From assembly GCA_029250225.1 (NCBI GenBank), contig JAQWUY010000031.1, positions 151,705 to 215,704 on the forward strand: 64,000 bases of DNA, in the 5' to 3' direction. Positions 20,836 to 30,415 of this stretch are shown in pieces. The notes under the pieces are model-generated. The model ran no database searches. It saw only the letters and a list, made by a program, of their open reading frames with translations, and was not told the DNA's origin. Within the stretch, counting starts at the first letter, position 1; the number at the start of each line of letters is the position of its first letter. The translations under genes were made by a program, and so were the position numbers. Origin of the DNA: Alphaproteobacteria bacterium. GTDB lineage: Bacteria; Pseudomonadota; Alphaproteobacteria; JAQWUY01.

Positions 20836-22196
20836 TGCAGAAAAAAGTTCATATTATTGGTGCTGGGCTAGCAGGTTCCGAAGCATCGTGGCAATTAGCA
20901 AGTCGTGGTCATAAAGTTGTATTGTATGAAATGCGCGGGAAAGTTAAAACTTTTGCTCATCAAAGTGATGACTTTGCTGAACTTGTTTGTTCCAATTCAT
21001 TTCGTAGTGATGATTATAGCAATTCAGCTGTTGGTGTTTTACACGAAGAGATGCGTCGTGCAGGTAGCCTTATTATGAAAAGTGCAGAAAAAAATAAATT
21101 GCCCGCTGGTGGAGCATTAGCTGTTGATCGTGAAAATTTCGCAAAATACATAACAGAAAAAATAACAAATCACCCTTTAATTGAAATTAAAAGAGGTGAA
21201 ATTGAAAAAATTCCAGACGAGGAATTAGTTCTAATTGCAACAGGACCTTTAACTAGTGAAAAACTAACAAATGACATATTAGATAAAACGAATTCTGAAT
21301 CATTACATTTTTTCGATGCTATCGCCCCTATTGTTCATTTTGATAGTATAAATATGGATAAAGCTTGGTATCAATCCCGTTATGACAAAGGAGATGGTAA
21401 AGATTATATTAATTGCCCTATGGAAGAACAAGAATATAATGATTTTGTAAATGAATTAGTTAATGCAAAATATACTGAATTTAAAGATTGGGAAAAAAAC
21501 ACACCGTATTTTGAAGGCTGTTTGCCAATCGAAGTAATGGCAAATCGTGGAAAAGAAACATTAAGATATGGCCCTATGAAACCGGTTGGTCTTACTTCGC
21601 CCCATACAGGCAAAGGAGCTTATGCAGTAGTACAGCTTCGCCGTGATAATTCTTCTGGTTCATTATGGAATATTGTCGGATTTCAAACTAAAATGAAATA
21701 TGCTGACCAAGTTAGAGTTCTTAAAACAATCGGTGGACTAGAAAATGCCGAATTTGCAAGACTTGGTGGAATACATAGAAACACATTTATAAACAGTCCG
21801 AGACTACTAAATAATACAATGGGATTAAAAAATCACCCTAATATTCGTTTTGCCGGACAAATAACAGGTGTGGAAGGATATGTTGAATCAAGTGCTATGG
21901 GATTATTAGCAGGTCGATTTATAGCTAGTGAAATTTCAGGAATGGAGCTTGAAATACCCCCGCTTGAAACCGCGATGGGTTCATTGTTAAATCACATCAC
22001 GGGCGGTGCTGTTGCCGATACTTTTCAACCAATGAATATAAATTTTGGTTTAATGCCCGATGTTCCAATACAAATTACAACAAATGGCAAGAAAAGAAAG
22101 TTAAAAGGCAAGGAAAGAAAAGAATTTCAAGCAAACCGCGCATTAAATGCCTGCGATGATTGGTTGAAAAACTGCAAAATAGCAAATATTGCTTAA
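20835..22196 (+). CDS. trmFO: folate-dependent tRNA (uracil-54-C5)-methyltransferase, FAD-type
   Basis: 453 residues. The N-terminal FAD site reads GAGLAGSEA; the family blocks [12 protein letters not shown] and [16 protein letters not shown] follow. The enzyme uses methylene-THF and FAD to make ribothymidine at tRNA position 54, replacing the SAM-dependent TrmA of enterics; TrmFO occurs in alphaproteobacteria and Gram-positives. It is coupled to uvrA. Its TAA interlocks with the stop codon of the opposing methyltransferase (22193-22196). Confidence 0.95.
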   Translation: MQKKVHIIGAGLAGSEASWQLASRGHKVVLYEMRGKVKTFAHQSDDFAELVCSNSFRSDDYSNSAVGVLHEEMRRAGSLIMKSAEKNKLPAGGALAVDRENFAKYITEKITNHPLIEIKRGEIEKIPDEELVLIATGPLTSEKLTNDILDKTNSESLHFFDAIAPIVHFDSINMDKAWYQSRYDKGDGKDYINCPMEEQEYNDFVNELVNAKYTEFKDWEKNTPYFEGCLPIEVMANRGKETLRYGPMKPVGLTSPHTGKGAYAVVQLRRDNSSGSLWNIVGFQTKMKYADQVRVLKTIGGLENAEFARLGGIHRNTFINSPRLLNNTMGLKNHPNIRFAGQITGVEGYVESSAMGLLAGRFIASEISGMELEIPPLETAMGSLLNHITGGAVADTFQPMNINFGLMPDVPIQITTNGKKRKLKGKERKEFQANRALNACDDWLKNCKIANIA

Positions 22197-22875
22197 CTTT
22201 TCCACCATATCTCTGGCATAACGGTATCTTTATAGATGACACCGCATTTATTACCAATTATTTTCGGTTGAATTTTGTTTTCATTACAAAACTCCATATA
22301 TGCTTGGTAAGAACCATCATAAGCTGTATTATCTAATACATCATCAACAAAAATTACTCCACCTTTTACAGTGGCATCAAAAACTTTTTGAAGTGTTTTT
22401 TTGTTGGAAGATACAAATCAACATCTAGAAATGTTAATTTAATAGGATCAATAGTATTAAAGTCAAATAGTGCGCAATCTGCTTGAATTGCATTAATAAA
22501 ATTAAATTCTGAAAAATTACTTTTCCACACATTATAAGAATTATATTCAAAACCTCTTAAATCAATAATTTTTTTGTCTCTTTGCTCCACTTCAAAAGTT
22601 AAATCATCTTTTACGAATGAATTAAATGTATCTATTGCAAAATACTTATTCTTTTCCTCAATATTTTGACTTTTAATATGTTCAGCAAGGAAACGAGTAG
22701 TCATACCTCTCGCGACACCAATTTCACATATACATCCATCTATATTTTTCATTCTCTCAATTTCATTCACAAGTAAAGCCATTTGAATTGGCTCAACGTT
22801 AAAATCATATTTTGGAGCTCCAACCTTTAAATATCTAAGGGCGAATTTTTTCACATATTCTTTTAAAATTTTCAT
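22193..22875 (-). pseudogene. class I SAM-dependent methyltransferase (TylF/MycF-like), frameshifted
   Basis: From the ATG at 22875 the frame reads 169 residues and stops at 22366. It contains the SAM loop CEIGVARGMTTRFLAEH (about 49-65), AIDTFNSF and the acidic FLDVDLYLP. The frame breaks in an A7 run (minus strand, near 22400). Adding one A restores the C-terminal part, including VIFVDDVLDNTAYDGSY and a stop at 22193, giving 227 residues. It could be a real lesion, a sequencing error, or a product rescued by slippage. The resemblance is to O-methyltransferases of sugar or polyketide pathways; the substrate is unknown. No partner genes are adjacent. Confidence 0.75.
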
Positions 22876-23004
22876 ATTTTTACAACTAATTATAACTTGA
22901 GACTAAAATCTTATACAGAAAATATTACATTCTGTGTAAATAAAAAGATAACTTAAAAACATATGATTCACAAGTATAATCTATCCTTATATTTATATTA
23001 TGAG

Positions 23005-24555
23005 CTATTCCCATTCAATCGTGCCAGCTGGTTTTGATGTATAATCATAAACAACACGATTTATGCCTCGTACTTGATTAATTATAAGGTTTGTTGTTTC
23101 TGTTAGAAACTCATGACCAAATGGATAAACATCAGCACTCATACCATCAAGCGATGTAACCGCACGAATTGCACAAACATAATCATATGTTCTTGCATCA
23201 CCCATTACACCGACTGTTCTTACGGGTAATAAAACAGCAAATGCTTGCCATATGTCATTATATAAACCGTGTTTTTTTATCTGTTGTAAATAAACATTAT
23301 CAGCTTTTCTTAAAATATCGCATTTTTCTTTGGTAATTTCTCCTGGTATACGAATAGCAAGACCAGGGCCAGGGAATGGGTGTCGTTCAATAAATTGAGC
23401 AGGCAATCCTAGTTCTGCACCTAGTAACCTTACTTCATCTTTAAATAATTCCCTTAGTGGTTCAACTAAATCCATATTTAGTGTTTCAGGCAACCCACCT
23501 ACATTGTGGTGTGATTTAATTACAACTTCTTGATTTGTGAATGAAACCGATTCTATAACATCGGGATAAAGGGTTCCTTGTGCAAGGAATTTAGCCCCGC
23601 CTACTTTTTTAGCCTCTTCGACAAAAACATCAATAAATAATTTTCCTATTATTTTGCGTTTTTGTTCTGGGTCTGAAATACCTTTTAAGCTATTTAAGAA
23701 TAAATCCTGTGATTGAGTGTGAATTAAATTTATATCATAATGATTAGTAAACATTTCAACCACTTGTTCAGCCTCTTTATGTCGTAACATTCCGTGGTCA
23801 ACGAATATACAAGTTAATTGATCGCCTATTGCCTCGTTTAACAATACAGCAACAACTGAACTATCAACACCCCCACTTAATCCGCATATAACTTTTTTAT
23901 CGCCGACTTGTTTGCGAATTTTAGCAATAGCATTTTTACGAAATTCATCCATAGTCCAATTACAGCTACACTTACAAACATTCTTTAAAAAAGCACTTAT
24001 CAATTCCTTACCTTGTGGGGTATGGGTAACTTCGGGGTGAAACTGTACAGAATAAAATTTCTTTTCCTCGTTAGCAATAATAGCATAAGGCGCACCATCA
24101 GAAACAGCAAGGACTTCAAACCCTTGTGGGATAGATACCACTTTGTCTTTGTGCGACATCCAAACTATAGTTTCATCGCCAACATTCCATAAATTCTTAA
24201 ATAATATGCAATCTTTTTTTATTTTAATCTTTGTTTTTCCAAATTCACCACTACCAGAAAAACCTGATTCAACACTACCGCCTAGTTCTTGACACATTAA
24301 TTGCTGTCCATAACATATACCAAATATAGGTAAACCTAAATCGAATATTTGTCGTGTAATTTTAGGGCTATTTTCTTCATAAACTGACTGAGGGCCACCA
24401 GAAAGTATAATTCCTTTTGGATTGAAATCTTTTATTGTATCAATATTTACTTTATTAAATGGTTGTATTTCACAATAAACACCACTTTCACGGACACGGC
24501 GAGCTATTAGCTGTGTAACCTGACTACCAAAATCAATTATTAAAATCTTTTCCAT
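23005..24555 (-). CDS. guaA: GMP synthase (glutamine-hydrolysing)
   Basis: 516 residues from the ATG at 24555, where the family sequence [12 protein letters not shown] begins; AGGGAAAG lies just upstream. An in-frame ATG 15 codons earlier was rejected. The N-terminal glutaminase has Cys in GICYGQQLM and His in [10 protein letters not shown]; the ATP-PPase loop is GLSGGVDSS; the C-terminal dimerisation domain ends in KPAGTIEWE. It converts XMP to GMP. It is the last intact gene of the secDF chain. Confidence 0.97.
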   Translation of the reverse strand: MEKILIIDFGSQVTQLIARRVRESGVYCEIQPFNKVNIDTIKDFNPKGIILSGGPQSVYEENSPKITRQIFDLGLPIFGICYGQQLMCQELGGSVESGFSGSGEFGKTKIKIKKDCILFKNLWNVGDETIVWMSHKDKVVSIPQGFEVLAVSDGAPYAIIANEEKKFYSVQFHPEVTHTPQGKELISAFLKNVCKCSCNWTMDEFRKNAIAKIRKQVGDKKVICGLSGGVDSSVVAVLLNEAIGDQLTCIFVDHGMLRHKEAEQVVEMFTNHYDINLIHTQSQDLFLNSLKGISDPEQKRKIIGKLFIDVFVEEAKKVGGAKFLAQGTLYPDVIESVSFTNQEVVIKSHHNVGGLPETLNMDLVEPLRELFKDEVRLLGAELGLPAQFIERHPFPGPGLAIRIPGEITKEKCDILRKADNVYLQQIKKHGLYNDIWQAFAVLLPVRTVGVMGDARTYDYVCAIRAVTSLDGMSADVYPFGHEFLTETTNLIINQVRGINRVVYDYTSKPAGTIEWE

Positions 24556-24610
24556 TTTTTCTTTCCCTGTAAAGAATATCGATAAAAGATCAATATTCAT
24601 ATTTTTTATA

Positions 24611-24766
24611 TTAATTATGTTTTGTTTTGAAAACCTTAGTAAAAAGATACCTAATAATTAGATAACTCCAAACTACTAAAATATATGATATCTGAATAAC
24701 AACTATAAAAACCTCATAAACAAAAACAAGCGACTGTAATAAATTATTATAAAGTTTATTAATCAT
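24611..24766 (-). CDS. small single-span membrane protein downstream of secF
   Basis: A 51-codon ORF starts at ATG 24766, overlapping the end of secF by 8 bases (ATGATTAA), and stops at 24611. It has a short polar start ([11 protein letters not shown]), one long hydrophobic stretch (about 12-42) and a basic tail ending KVFKTKHN. Overlap with secF suggests translational coupling. No family is recognised; CcmD-like and SecG-like proteins have similar size but no shared motif was seen. It could be a chance ORF in AT-rich DNA. Confidence 0.45.
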   Translation of the reverse strand: MINKLYNNLLQSLVFVYEVFIVVIQISYILVVWSYLIIRYLFTKVFKTKHN

Positions 24767-25694
24767 TTCGTTCTTTTTCAAAAAATTTTGCTTTTACTGG
24801 ATCAATAAATTCTTCTATTGCTCCGCGATTTGGTTTTAACAACAATAATACTGGAACAGCAACAAAATTTGAAGAATATGTACCTATAACCACACCAATT
24901 ATCATTGCTAGAGTAAAGCCACTTATTACCTCACCACCGAATAAATAAAGTGTTATTAATGCTACTAAGGTAGTTAAAGAAGTCATAATTGTACGATTTA
25001 ATGATTGATTAATTGATAAATTAAATATTTCTTCATATTCTTTTTTCTTGTGCTTGGAAAAATTCTCGCGCACGCGGTCAAAAATTACCACAGTATCATT
25101 AATTGAATATCCGGCAATTGTTAAAATGGCCGCTAGTACCGATAATCCAAATTCAATATCAAGTAATGAAACAAAACCTATTGTAATTAATACATCGTGA
25201 AATAATGCAATCAAAGCCCCGACACCGTACTGCCATTCGAACCTAATCCAAATATACATCATCATTGCAAGTAAAGCGAAAATAACTGCATAAAATGCAT
25301 ATTTTTTCAATTCTTCACCAATTACAGGACCGACAATTTCCACACGGCGAAATTCAAGAACTTGTTCATTTATTGTATTTTTTATTAATTCAACAGCTTG
25401 ATTTAATTCAATATCATTAACAGATGAACGAATTAATATATCTTGCGAGCTACCAAATTCCTGTAACGAAGAATCAAACCTTTTCAATGATGATATTTTT
25501 TTCCTTACATCAGAAATTGTAACACCATCTTTAACTTTTACTTCTATTAATATGCCTCCTGAAAAATCAATCCCGTAATTAATACCTTTAAAAGTTAATA
25601 ATCCAACTGTTGATATTAATAAAAACAATGAAGTAAAAAAGAACAATCTTGTTTTACTCATAAAATTAAAATTTGAATTGGGTAGTAAGTTCAT
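24759..25694 (-). CDS. secF: protein translocase subunit SecF
   Basis: 311 residues with six membrane segments. Landmarks are GIDFSGGILIEVKV near residue 38, the P1 domain, and the conserved GYSINDTVVIFDRVREN. With SecD it uses the proton motive force to complete export through SecYEG. It is 3 bases after secD. Confidence 0.97.
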   Translation of the reverse strand: MNLLPNSNFNFMSKTRLFFFTSLFLLISTVGLLTFKGINYGIDFSGGILIEVKVKDGVTISDVRKKISSLKRFDSSLQEFGSSQDILIRSSVNDIELNQAVELIKNTINEQVLEFRRVEIVGPVIGEELKKYAFYAVIFALLAMMMYIWIRFEWQYGVGALIALFHDVLITIGFVSLLDIEFGLSVLAAILTIAGYSINDTVVIFDRVRENFSKHKKKEYEEIFNLSINQSLNRTIMTSLTTLVALITLYLFGGEVISGFTLAMIIGVVIGTYSSNFVAVPVLLLLKPNRGAIEEFIDPVKAKFFEKERND

Positions 25695-25697
25695 AAT

Positions 25698-27215
25698 TTA
25701 AAATCCTTTTGGTAGTTCAGTTGGATTTTTTCGTATTACCCAAGAAATTAAAATCCACCTTGTTATCATAATTGCACTAAACATACTAGTCACAATACCT
25801 ATTGACAATGTAACAGCGAAACCTTGAATTGGGCCCGTTCCGAAAATATACAATATTACCCCTGCTATTAAACCAGTTATATTTGCATCTAAAATAGTTG
25901 TAAAGGCCGAGTTAAAACCTTTTTCAAGTGCAACATGTAATTTAGCTCCACAATTGTATTCTTCGCGAATTCTTTCAAAAATTAATACATTTGCATCAAC
26001 CGCCATACCAATGGTAAGAACAATCCCCGCTATGCCTGGTAATGTAAGGGTTGCCTGCAATATTGTTAAAACAGATAATATTAAAACCATATTAATAGCC
26101 AAAGCGATATTTGCATAAAGACCAAAAAGACGATAAGCAAAAAGCATAAACAAGACAACAAATAAAAGACCTAGAACAGAAGCCATTTTTCCAGAAGCTA
26201 TACTATCAGCTCCTAAACCAGGGCCAACCGTTCTTTCTTCTACTACACTAAGGGGTGCAGGCAATGCACCAGCCCTAAGTAAGATAGATAATTCATTAAC
26301 TTCTTCTATGGAAAAGTTGCCGGATATAACACCGCTTCCCCCTAGTATAGGTTCGTTAACAACAGGCGAAGATATAACTTTACCATCTAGCATTATTACG
26401 ATTCTTTTACCTACATTAAGAGAGGTTAACCTACCGAATTTTCTTGCCCCTGATGAATCAAACCTGAACGATACAACAGGTAAATTATTACTATATGATG
26501 GTTGAGCATCTAATAAATTTTTGCCTGTTAAATAAGCACGGCGTTTTAAAATTAATATGTTTCCATCTTCATCAATAGTTCTAATTGTAGATGGAGATTT
26601 TAATCCCGTAGAGTCTTCTAGATGGAAAGATAGTTTTGCAGTACGGCCTAATAAAGATTTAATTTCATTTGGATTTTCAACACCTGGTAATTGAACAACT
26701 ATTCTATTGTTACCTTGTCTTTGAATAAGCGGTTCTTGTGTGCCGGTGGCATCAACCCTTCTGCGAATTACTTCTATTGTTTGTTCAACAATATCAAGTA
26801 ATTTGTTGTTAATTCCAAAATCATTTAATTTATATGTTATAACATTTTTATTATCTGCAACGCTTAGATCTTTAACTATGAATTTAGTCAACTTTCTAGC
26901 TTTTTCTATTTGGCTTTCATTACTTATGGTAACGGATAGATTATTACTATCAGATGATATTTTCTTGTATCCTATTTTTTCACTTCGTAATTTTGCACGA
27001 ACAGTGTCGCCCAAACCGTCATAAAATTCTTTCATTACAGATTTTTCATCAACTTGTAATAATAAATGCGCTCCGCCTTGTAAATCTAGGCCGAGTTTAA
27101 CGGTTTTACTAGGCATAAAAGATGGTAATTTAACTACATTAGGTAATGCAAATATAAATCCAAATATTACAACTGTTAATATAAAAATCTTTTTAATTAG
27201 GCTATATTGATTCAT
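25698..27215 (-). CDS. secD: protein translocase subunit SecD
   Basis: 505 residues: an N-terminal anchor, the motif GLDLQGGAHLLLQVD, the P1 ferredoxin-like region with IEVIRRRVDATGTQEP, and six membrane helices with GIVLTIGMAVDANVLIFERI. The periplasmic part is of normal short proteobacterial size. It pulls exported chains on the outer face of the membrane. Follows yajC by 4 bases. Confidence 0.97.
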   Translation of the reverse strand: MNQYSLIKKIFILTVVIFGFIFALPNVVKLPSFMPSKTVKLGLDLQGGAHLLLQVDEKSVMKEFYDGLGDTVRAKLRSEKIGYKKISSDSNNLSVTISNESQIEKARKLTKFIVKDLSVADNKNVITYKLNDFGINNKLLDIVEQTIEVIRRRVDATGTQEPLIQRQGNNRIVVQLPGVENPNEIKSLLGRTAKLSFHLEDSTGLKSPSTIRTIDEDGNILILKRRAYLTGKNLLDAQPSYSNNLPVVSFRFDSSGARKFGRLTSLNVGKRIVIMLDGKVISSPVVNEPILGGSGVISGNFSIEEVNELSILLRAGALPAPLSVVEERTVGPGLGADSIASGKMASVLGLLFVVLFMLFAYRLFGLYANIALAINMVLILSVLTILQATLTLPGIAGIVLTIGMAVDANVLIFERIREEYNCGAKLHVALEKGFNSAFTTILDANITGLIAGVILYIFGTGPIQGFAVTLSIGIVTSMFSAIMITRWILISWVIRKNPTELPKGF

Positions 27216-27219
27216 TTAA

Positions 27220-27519
27220 TTACTTTTTCATAACATCTATTATTGTTGATTTTATTATCTTAACATCAACTTGCGAAGCAATTTCAACATCAATATCTGT
27301 ATCTTCAACTCTTTTAACTTTTCCTTTTATTCCACCGCTTGTGATAACCATATCGCCAACATTGATAGATTCAATTTTTTCACGATGTTCTTTTGCTCGT
27401 TTTTGTTGCGGACGAATTAATAAGAAATAAAATATTGCAAAAATAATTATTAATGGTAAAAACTGCATCATTAAACTCGGTGATTGTGCTGAAGTATTTG
27501 CAAAAGCTGGTGTAATCAT
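27220..27519 (-). CDS. yajC: Sec translocon accessory protein YajC
   Basis: 99 residues with one membrane helix (about 17-38) ending in FLLIRPQQKRAKEH, the family signature, and a small cytoplasmic domain with DMVITSGGIKGKV. It associates with SecDF. Its place before secD-secF is conserved across proteobacteria. Confidence 0.95.
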   Translation of the reverse strand: MITPAFANTSAQSPSLMMQFLPLIIIFAIFYFLLIRPQQKRAKEHREKIESINVGDMVITSGGIKGKVKRVEDTDIDVEIASQVDVKIIKSTIIDVMKK

Positions 27520-27593
27520 AATATTTTTTCCCTTTATTTGATTAATTAAATAAGAAACATTATAACAAATAAAACTCTATATTCAAGGAATAT

Positions 27594-28502
27594 TTACCTT
27601 AAATATTTATGCGGATTTAATATCTGTCTTTTCTTGCGAATTTGAAAATGTAATTGTGATGTTTTTACTTTTCCTGTATTTCCAACAAAACCAATTACTT
27701 GGTTTTGATTTACTTTTTGACCAATTTTAACTCTTAGTTTATCCATATGAGCATATACTGTTACAAATTTTTTATCGTGTTTTATTAAAACCATATTCCC
27801 GAATGCTTTTAAACCATTCCCTGCATATGCAACAATACCATTATCAGAGGCAACAACTTTTGCACCTTTTTTTGCTGAAATATTTATTCCATCTTTATAA
27901 ATACCATCAGTTTTTTTACCAAACCTAGATATTATCTTACCATTAGTTGGAATAATAAACCTACCTGTACTTTTTGGAGTTTTAACAGCTAATATTTTTT
28001 TCTTTGTTAATTTTTCCTTAGTAAGTACAACTTTTTTACGGCTAAAAGCACCGTTATTAGAATCTGTGCTATTTACAACTTGTTTCTTTTTTTCCTTAGA
28101 AACAGCGATATTTGGTATATTAATATATTTACCAGCTTGTAACTTTGTGTTTTTCGTAAGATCATTAAAATCAGCTAAATCAGTAACTGAAACATTAAAT
28201 TTTCTCGACAATGAATATAATGTATCTTGTTTTTGTATAAGATATCTTTTTGCCTTGGGAAGTTTTAAGAAACTATCAACTTTTAAATTATAAGGTGGAG
28301 ACAATTTATTTATACGAATTAGTTCATTACTAGAAACACTGTATTTTTTAGCAATCATATAAACATTTTCACCTTTTTGAATTTTATGAGAAGTTGCTAA
28401 AAGACTAGGGCTTGTTGTTCTTTGTTCATATGTAATAATATCTAGGGCTTTAACTGTGGTAAATTGTAAAAATATAAATAATGTAATGATTATTTTATTC
28501 AT
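27594..28502 (-). CDS. LysM/LytM-domain protein, NlpD-like, probably catalytically inactive
   Basis: 302 residues: signal peptide (1-19), two LysM peptidoglycan-binding repeats (about 38-83 and 87-131), a Lys-rich linker and an M23/LytM domain (about 182-300). The first zinc site, normally H-x-G-x-D, reads KDGIN, with Lys203 and Asn207 in place of the ligands; His252 and His285 remain. Degenerate LytM proteins such as NlpD and EnvC activate cell-wall amidases rather than cut peptidoglycan. The context pcm-nlpD-yajC fits. Abuts pcm. Confidence 0.85.
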   Translation of the reverse strand: MNKIIITLFIFLQFTTVKALDIITYEQRTTSPSLLATSHKIQKGENVYMIAKKYSVSSNELIRINKLSPPYNLKVDSFLKLPKAKRYLIQKQDTLYSLSRKFNVSVTDLADFNDLTKNTKLQAGKYINIPNIAVSKEKKKQVVNSTDSNNGAFSRKKVVLTKEKLTKKKILAVKTPKSTGRFIIPTNGKIISRFGKKTDGIYKDGINISAKKGAKVVASDNGIVAYAGNGLKAFGNMVLIKHDKKFVTVYAHMDKLRVKIGQKVNQNQVIGFVGNTGKVKTSQLHFQIRKKRQILNPHKYLR

Positions 28503-29129
28503 TTAAGAACCAATTCCTTCTAACATAGGGACAAAGTCAACTTTCCCTATCTCTATAATATCAATTTTATCTTGTAATTTTATTACTTTTAACAAATCTT
28601 GTTTCTCGTTACTTTCACCAACTGGTAATATCATTATACCACCTATCTTTAATTTATCAACTAAATGCATTGGGATATCGTCTGCACAGCAAGTAAGTAT
28701 AACTTTGTCAAAAGGACCTTGGTTTAAAAAACCGCAAGAACCATCATCAACCATAGACATAACATTATATACTTGCATATCTTTAAACCTTTTTTTTGCA
28801 AGCTTTAATAACGAAGGGTGTCTTTCAACACTATAAACCTGTGAACATAAATTAGCTAATATAATTGATTGATAACCACAACCCGTCCCTATTTCTAGAA
28901 CTTTATCTGATGATTTTAATTGTAGTTCTTGGGTCATCAAACCAACTATACTTGGCAATGATATAGTTTGACCATTGCCAATAGGTAAAGTTTGGTTTTG
29001 CCAAGCATATTGTTGTAATACAGGTTCTAAAAACTTTGTTCTATCAACATTGCACATAGTTTCAATAACTAACTTATCAGTAATACCTGAATCTTTTAAT
29101 ATTTTAATAAAACTAGTAGGTGCAATCAT
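28503..29129 (-). CDS. pcm: protein-L-isoaspartate O-methyltransferase family protein
   Basis: 208 residues with SAM motif VLEIGTGCGYQS (near 81), LPIGNGQTISLPSIVGLM upstream of it, and the helix-start MIAPTSFIKILKDSGI. The family repairs isoaspartyl residues by carboxyl methylation, though some alphaproteobacterial members have not been tested. It follows serS by 4 bases. The usual surE between serS and pcm is missing. Confidence 0.9.
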   Translation of the reverse strand: MIAPTSFIKILKDSGITDKLVIETMCNVDRTKFLEPVLQQYAWQNQTLPIGNGQTISLPSIVGLMTQELQLKSSDKVLEIGTGCGYQSIILANLCSQVYSVERHPSLLKLAKKRFKDMQVYNVMSMVDDGSCGFLNQGPFDKVILTCCADDIPMHLVDKLKIGGIMILPVGESNEKQDLLKVIKLQDKIDIIEIGKVDFVPMLEGIGS

Positions 29130-29133
29130 AAAA

Positions 29134-30414
29134 TCAATCTTTATTAATTATTGTTTTTCCACCCATATAAGGCTGTAATACATCAGGTATATTTATTGAA
29201 CCATCACTATTTTGATAATTTTCCATAATAGCAATCATTGTTCGTCCAACAGCAAGACCTGAACCATTAAGAGTGTGTAAGAATTCTGTTGATTTTTGAC
29301 CTTTCTTACGATATCTGCCTTTCATACGGCGAGCTTGGAAATCTCCGCAAGTTGAACAAGAAGATATTTCACGGTAAGTATCTTGCCCTGGAACCCAAAC
29401 TTCAATATCATAAGTTCGCTTAGCCCCGAAACCTGTATCACCTGTACAAAGTTTTACGACACGGTAAGGCAATTTTAATTTATTTAAAATATTTTCTGCA
29501 CAGTTTGTCATTCTTTCTAATTCTTCATCAGAATTTTCTGGCTCAACGATTGATACCATTTCTACCTTATAAAACTGGTGCTGTCGCAACATACCCCTTG
29601 TGTCTCTGCCTGCTGAACCTGCTTCACTACGGAAACATAATGTCCAAGCCGTCATTCGCTTAGGTAAATCAGCTTGTTCAAAAATAACATCATTAGCATA
29701 ATTTGTAAGTGTTACCTCAGAAGTTGGTATTAAATAATGATCTGAATTCGTTTTAAACAAATCTTCTTCAAACTTTGGCAATTGCCCTGTTCCTAATAAA
29801 GCTTGTTGTTTTACTAAAACCGGTGTTTGATATTCCGTGTAACCGTGTTCATTTGTATGTGTATCAAGCATAAAAGATGCAATAGCTCTTTCTAGTTTAG
29901 CTAAGTCACGATTTAATGATACAAATCTTGAACCAGATAATTTTGCCGAATATTCAAAATCCATCATTCCTAAATTTTCACCTAATTCCCAATGTTCTTT
30001 TGGAGTAAAATCGAATTTTGGAATATCACCAACTGTACGAACTAATTGATTGTCATTTTCATCGTTACCAGATGGAACATCACTATACATAATATTAGGT
30101 AAAGTTGATAATTTATATGTTAATGATTCAGACAATTCACGCTCTTTATTTTCCAAGTTTTGCAATTCGTTTTTCATATTTGCAACTTGTTGCATAATTT
30201 CTTGGGCTTCGGAATCATTACCTTGCGATTTTAAAATTCCGATTTGTTTTGATTTTGAATTTCTTTGTGCTTGTAATTCTTGCATAGCAGTTTGTTTATT
30301 TCTGCGTTTTTCATCAAGTTCTAATATTTCAGATGATTGTGCATCAAGACCACGGCGTTTCATTTCAACATCAAATTGTTGTGGGTTTTCACGAATAAAT
30401 TTTAAATCGTGCAT
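29134..30414 (-). CDS. serS: seryl-tRNA synthetase
   Basis: 426 residues. The N-terminal antiparallel coiled coil (about 30-100) that grips the long arm of tRNA-Ser is rich in Lys/Gln/Glu; the class II core has motif 2 FRSEAGSAGRDTRG and motif 3 GSGLAVGRTMIAIMEN. It charges tRNA-Ser. Its stop codon is TGA, evidence that UGA is not read as Trp here. It follows tatC by 1 base. Confidence 0.98.
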   Translation of the reverse strand: MHDLKFIRENPQQFDVEMKRRGLDAQSSEILELDEKRRNKQTAMQELQAQRNSKSKQIGILKSQGNDSEAQEIMQQVANMKNELQNLENKERELSESLTYKLSTLPNIMYSDVPSGNDENDNQLVRTVGDIPKFDFTPKEHWELGENLGMMDFEYSAKLSGSRFVSLNRDLAKLERAIASFMLDTHTNEHGYTEYQTPVLVKQQALLGTGQLPKFEEDLFKTNSDHYLIPTSEVTLTNYANDVIFEQADLPKRMTAWTLCFRSEAGSAGRDTRGMLRQHQFYKVEMVSIVEPENSDEELERMTNCAENILNKLKLPYRVVKLCTGDTGFGAKRTYDIEVWVPGQDTYREISSCSTCGDFQARRMKGRYRKKGQKSTEFLHTLNGSGLAVGRTMIAIMENYQNSDGSINIPDVLQPYMGGKTIINKD

Positions 30415-30415
30415 T

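Noticed and set aside
22911-22939. 10-bp imperfect inverted repeat after guaA (TTATACAGAA/TTCTGTGTAA)
   Set aside because: Not followed by a T-rich tract on the minus strand, so not called as a terminator.
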